NCBI GenBank assembly: GCA_012799695.1
Contig: JAAZKT010000015.1
Coordinates: forward strand, 1 to 36,113
DNA: 36,113 nt
Source: Clostridiaceae bacterium
GTDB taxonomy: Bacteria; Bacillota; Clostridia; Saccharofermentanales; DTU023
Direction of reading: 5' to 3'
Shown: positions 34,170-36,113 of the stretch, piece after piece
How positions within the stretch are numbered: the first letter of the stretch is position 1
Layout: every line of letters begins with the position of its first letter
Translations under genes and position numbers: made by a program
The notes under the pieces: generated by a model
What the model saw: the letters and a program-made list of their open reading frames with translations, nothing else
Database searches by the model: none
What the model was told of the DNA's origin: nothing

Positions 34170-34725
34170 GGTCGTAAGAAAATTTAATAATAAAGGTGTG
34201 ACCCTTGTCGAACTCTTGGTTACGGTCGTTCTCCTGATATTAGTAACCGGAATGATTACTTTAGCGATCGATTTCGGAGTGCGCTCATTTAACAAATCGA
34301 ACAGGGAGGCGGAGGGGCAGATTTTGTGTGCCATGCTCGCTACTTCAGTTAAAGATGAGCTTCGCTATGCAAAAAATATATATATTGAAGGAATCGATGA
34401 AGGAACCGATTTTAGTACTTTGAATTTTTATAGCACAAATTATTCTCTGAAAAATTGTAGTTTTTCTATAACGGGTAAAGACGGTCTTTCCGCTGAAAGC
34501 GGATTCATCATGCTCAGCACATTAAATGGGGAAAATGAATTAGTCCAATATGACTTGGTCCCGAAAAAAACCTATGTTTACGGTTTAAAAGCAAAGTTCT
34601 CTAAGTTCGAAAGGGATTCATCTCAACCGAATCCAAATTTCATTGTAGGCATTCAGGTTATGACGCAAGATGATCAAACTATTATTGCCGAAGAGGAATT
34701 CGCAGTTGAGCCTCTCAACAGATAG
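34156..34725 (+). CDS. PilW-like minor pilin
   Basis: A 189-residue prepilin: leader MTLNKVVRKFNNKG, cleavage after G14 to VTLVE with Glu at +5, then LLVTVVLLILVTGMITLAI and a larger mixed head domain, the plan of PilW/PilJ-type minor pilins. ATG 34156 lies inside the preceding gene (14 bp overlap) with a weak GAGGGG about 9 nt upstream. It ends the pilus locus. The tight overlaps of four consecutive minor-pilin genes suggest a fixed stoichiometry. Confidence 0.82.
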   Translation: MTLNKVVRKFNNKGVTLVELLVTVVLLILVTGMITLAIDFGVRSFNKSNREAEGQILCAMLATSVKDELRYAKNIYIEGIDEGTDFSTLNFYSTNYSLKNCSFSITGKDGLSAESGFIMLSTLNGENELVQYDLVPKKTYVYGLKAKFSKFERDSSQPNPNFIVGIQVMTQDDQTIIAEEEFAVEPLNR

Positions 34726-34772
34726 ATAGTTGTGTATTTTCGCTTTTTTATAATTGGATCGTTAAAAATAAA

Positions 34773-35813
34773 ATGCTTGAACGGTTAGACTACGCAAAGA
34801 AGGAGAGAAGCCGCGAGGCGTGGGAAAAGTTGCTTGAAACGGCAGGACTCCGCCCCGACCCCCCTTACACCGCCGTATACGGTATTTACAAGGATGGACA
34901 GCTTGTCGCTACCGGAGCGCGGGACGGCGCGCGCATCAAGTGCATTGCTATCCGGGACGATTACCGTGGCGGAGCCGTCTTTCATGAATTGTTATCCGGC
35001 ATGATCACGGAAGCACTGGATGACGGAGTAGAAAGACTGTTTTTATATACGACGCCCGACGCCGTACTGTCGTTTACACATTTCGGTTTTCGGTTATTGG
35101 CACAGATCGATAACGGTATCAGCTTTATGGAGAGAGGCACGCCGACAATTGATGACTATATCGGACTGCTCAAAGAACAACGCATAAACTACGAGAAAGA
35201 ATACGGCGCTATCTCAGGTCCGGTCGAATCCATTGTGATGAATGCAAATCCTTTTACCAAAGGGCACCGGGCGCTCATCGAAGATGCACTTTCAAGATCT
35301 GAACGCCTTCATCTCTTTATTCTTAGCGAGGATGTCTCGTCTGTCCCGACGGAAACACGCGTCAAATTGGTCATGGACGGAACAGCAGATCTCCGGGGGA
35401 TTATCTATCACCCAACTGACTCCTACATCATCTCACGCACACATTTCCCCTCCTATTTTCTAAAGAGAGAATCCGATATGACTGAGACGCAAGCTCGCCT
35501 CGACGCCGTCCTGTTCCGCGACAGAATAGCGCCCGCACTCGGCATTACACATCGCACTGTCGGCGACGAACCGCATGACGCCGTGACCGCGCTCTACAAC
35601 GAATGCCTCGCGCACGAATTCAGAGATTCAATCACACTGACCGTGCTGCCGCGCATACGAACGGAAAAGGGCGAGATAATCTCCGCATCGCGCGTCAGAG
35701 GAATGCTAATGTCGGGACAGATAAAAGAGATTGAACCTCTCGTTCCCGCTTCAACATTGCGCTATTTCAAATCATTTGCCGGCAAAAGACTCGTCCGATC
35801 CTGGACTCGATGA
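34773..35813 (+). CDS. citC: Citrate lyase ligase-like protein (CitC family)
   Basis: A 346-residue protein with an N-terminal GNAT-like domain (LVATGARDGARIKCIAI, GFRLLA) and a C-terminal nucleotidyltransferase domain with NANPFTKGHRALIEDAL (the H-x-G-H-type motif) and ISASRVRGML near the end. CitC acetylates the prosthetic-group thiol of citrate lyase acyl carrier protein using ATP and acetate. No citD, citE or citF is in the window, so the partner is unseen. Codon use returns to the CGN style of the left half. The ribosome binding site is poor; TATAAT at 34749-34754 would give a leader of only about 12 nt. The TGA stop at 35811 is also the first base triplet of the repeats that follow. Confidence 0.85.
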   Translation: MLERLDYAKKERSREAWEKLLETAGLRPDPPYTAVYGIYKDGQLVATGARDGARIKCIAIRDDYRGGAVFHELLSGMITEALDDGVERLFLYTTPDAVLSFTHFGFRLLAQIDNGISFMERGTPTIDDYIGLLKEQRINYEKEYGAISGPVESIVMNANPFTKGHRALIEDALSRSERLHLFILSEDVSSVPTETRVKLVMDGTADLRGIIYHPTDSYIISRTHFPSYFLKRESDMTETQARLDAVLFRDRIAPALGITHRTVGDEPHDAVTALYNECLAHEFRDSITLTVLPRIRTEKGEIISASRVRGMLMSGQIKEIEPLVPASTLRYFKSFAGKRLVRSWTR

Positions 35814-35850
35814 GCAGTTTTTCAATTTATATCGAAAAATCGGATTTTGC
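35811..35850. repeat. Direct repeat, copy 1 of 3
   Basis: About 40 bp beginning TGAGCAGTTTTTCAATTTAT and containing ATCGAA, then GGATTTTGC. It starts at the citC-like stop codon. All three copies share TGNNCAGTTTTTCARTTWAT, ATCGAA and a TGC end. Confidence 0.85.
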
Positions 35851-35862
35851 TCCCGACGTCAG

Positions 35863-35902
35863 TGTTCAGTTTTTCAATTAATATCGAATTACCGGACTCT
35901 GC
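35863..35902. repeat. Direct repeat, copy 2 of 3
   Basis: Begins TGTTCAGTTTTTCAATTAAT, then ATCGAA, CCGGACTCTGC. It starts 52 bp after copy 1. Confidence 0.85.
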
Positions 35903-35920
35903 GCCAAAATCAGAAATCAG

Positions 35921-35960
35921 TGTACAGTTTTTCAGTTAATATCGAAATATTGGATATGCT
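35921..35960. repeat. Direct repeat, copy 3 of 3
   Basis: Begins TGTACAGTTTTTCAGTTAAT, then ATCGAA, TTGGATATGC. It starts 58 bp after copy 2. The layout (several copies near an end that opens with TG) resembles the ends of IS21-family elements. Confidence 0.8.
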
Positions 35961-35978
35961 GACGCCCCTGTGCAGCAT
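35956..35978. repeat. Inverted repeat next to copy 3
   Basis: ATGCTG and CAGCAT with an 11-nt loop; neighbouring GGA and TCC can extend the stem with a bulge. Between this and the window end no gene is evident. A short frame from 36070 ends after 14 codons. Confidence 0.45.
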
Positions 35979-36074
35979 CCTGTAAAGTAGGGTCCACTGA
36001 ACGAATCAGCTGTTAGAATTTTATTACGCTGTCGCAACCAATATCTGCCGTCTTTTTGCGAAAAATCGCATGGG

Positions 36075-36107
36075 AAAAAAGAAGATAAAAAGATCTCGCA
36101 GGATCTT
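36075..36107 (-). terminator. Possible intrinsic terminator for a gene entering from the right
   Basis: On the minus strand AAGATC-CTGCGA-GATCTT forms a 6-bp stem followed by TTTATCTTCTTTTTT. A minus-strand gene would end just beyond the window. Confidence 0.5.
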
Positions 36108-36113
36108 CTGTAA

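Noticed and set aside
35811-35960. CRISPR array
   Set aside because: Only three copies, imperfect along their length, with short related spacers of 12-18 bp and no cas genes.

Overview
The window looks like the chromosome of a Gram-positive anaerobe of the Bacillota, most likely class Clostridia. The clues are strong AGGAGG-type ribosome binding sites with ATG, GTG and TTG starts, a Firmicutes-type LexA box (CGAAC-N4-GTTCG), a SAM-I riboswitch in front of metK, a ferredoxin-like aldo/keto reductase, and two pilus systems that both lack a secretin, as expected without an outer membrane. I do not name a species.

Layout. 1-10420 is almost all on the minus strand: a tRNA-Arg; an SOS-controlled cassette of a Y-family polymerase between two small paralogous proteins; a uridine-kinase-like gene overlapping an aldo/keto reductase; one plus-strand Abi/HEPN-type gene; then metK-recD2-comFC-ZIP transporter reading leftward, headed by the SAM-I riboswitch and its terminator. 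10684-16158 (plus) is a compact Tad (type IVc) pilus cluster: a TadZ-like protein, the TadA ATPase, a fused TadB-TadC platform protein, an Flp1-type pilin and a DUF6382/FHA-like protein. 16218-19480 (minus) holds upp, rpiB and malQ, separated by a gene-free AT-rich stretch of about 600 bp with palindromes and DnaA-box-like words.

19868-34725 (plus) is a complete monoderm type IV pilus locus: pilB, pilT, pilC, the major pilin, prepilin peptidase, pilM, pilN, pilO, a 1761-residue pilin-adhesin, and PilX-, PilV- and PilW-like minor pilins. Its arginine codons are strongly AGA/AGG, unlike the CGN-rich genes on both sides. The remains of an IS256-like transposase lie to its left. To its right come a citC-like gene and then three 40-bp direct repeats that resemble an IS21-type end.

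How the genes work together. PilB (extension) and PilT (retraction) act on the PilC platform, anchored by PilM-PilN-PilO. The peptidase processes PilA and the minor pilins, and it is the only candidate in the window for processing the Tad pilin too. The giant pilin probably carries the adhesive or ligand-binding part of the fibre. The most striking items are the giant modular pilin, the duplicated small proteins around the SOS polymerase, the TadB-TadC fusion, and the two different type IV pilus machines side by side.
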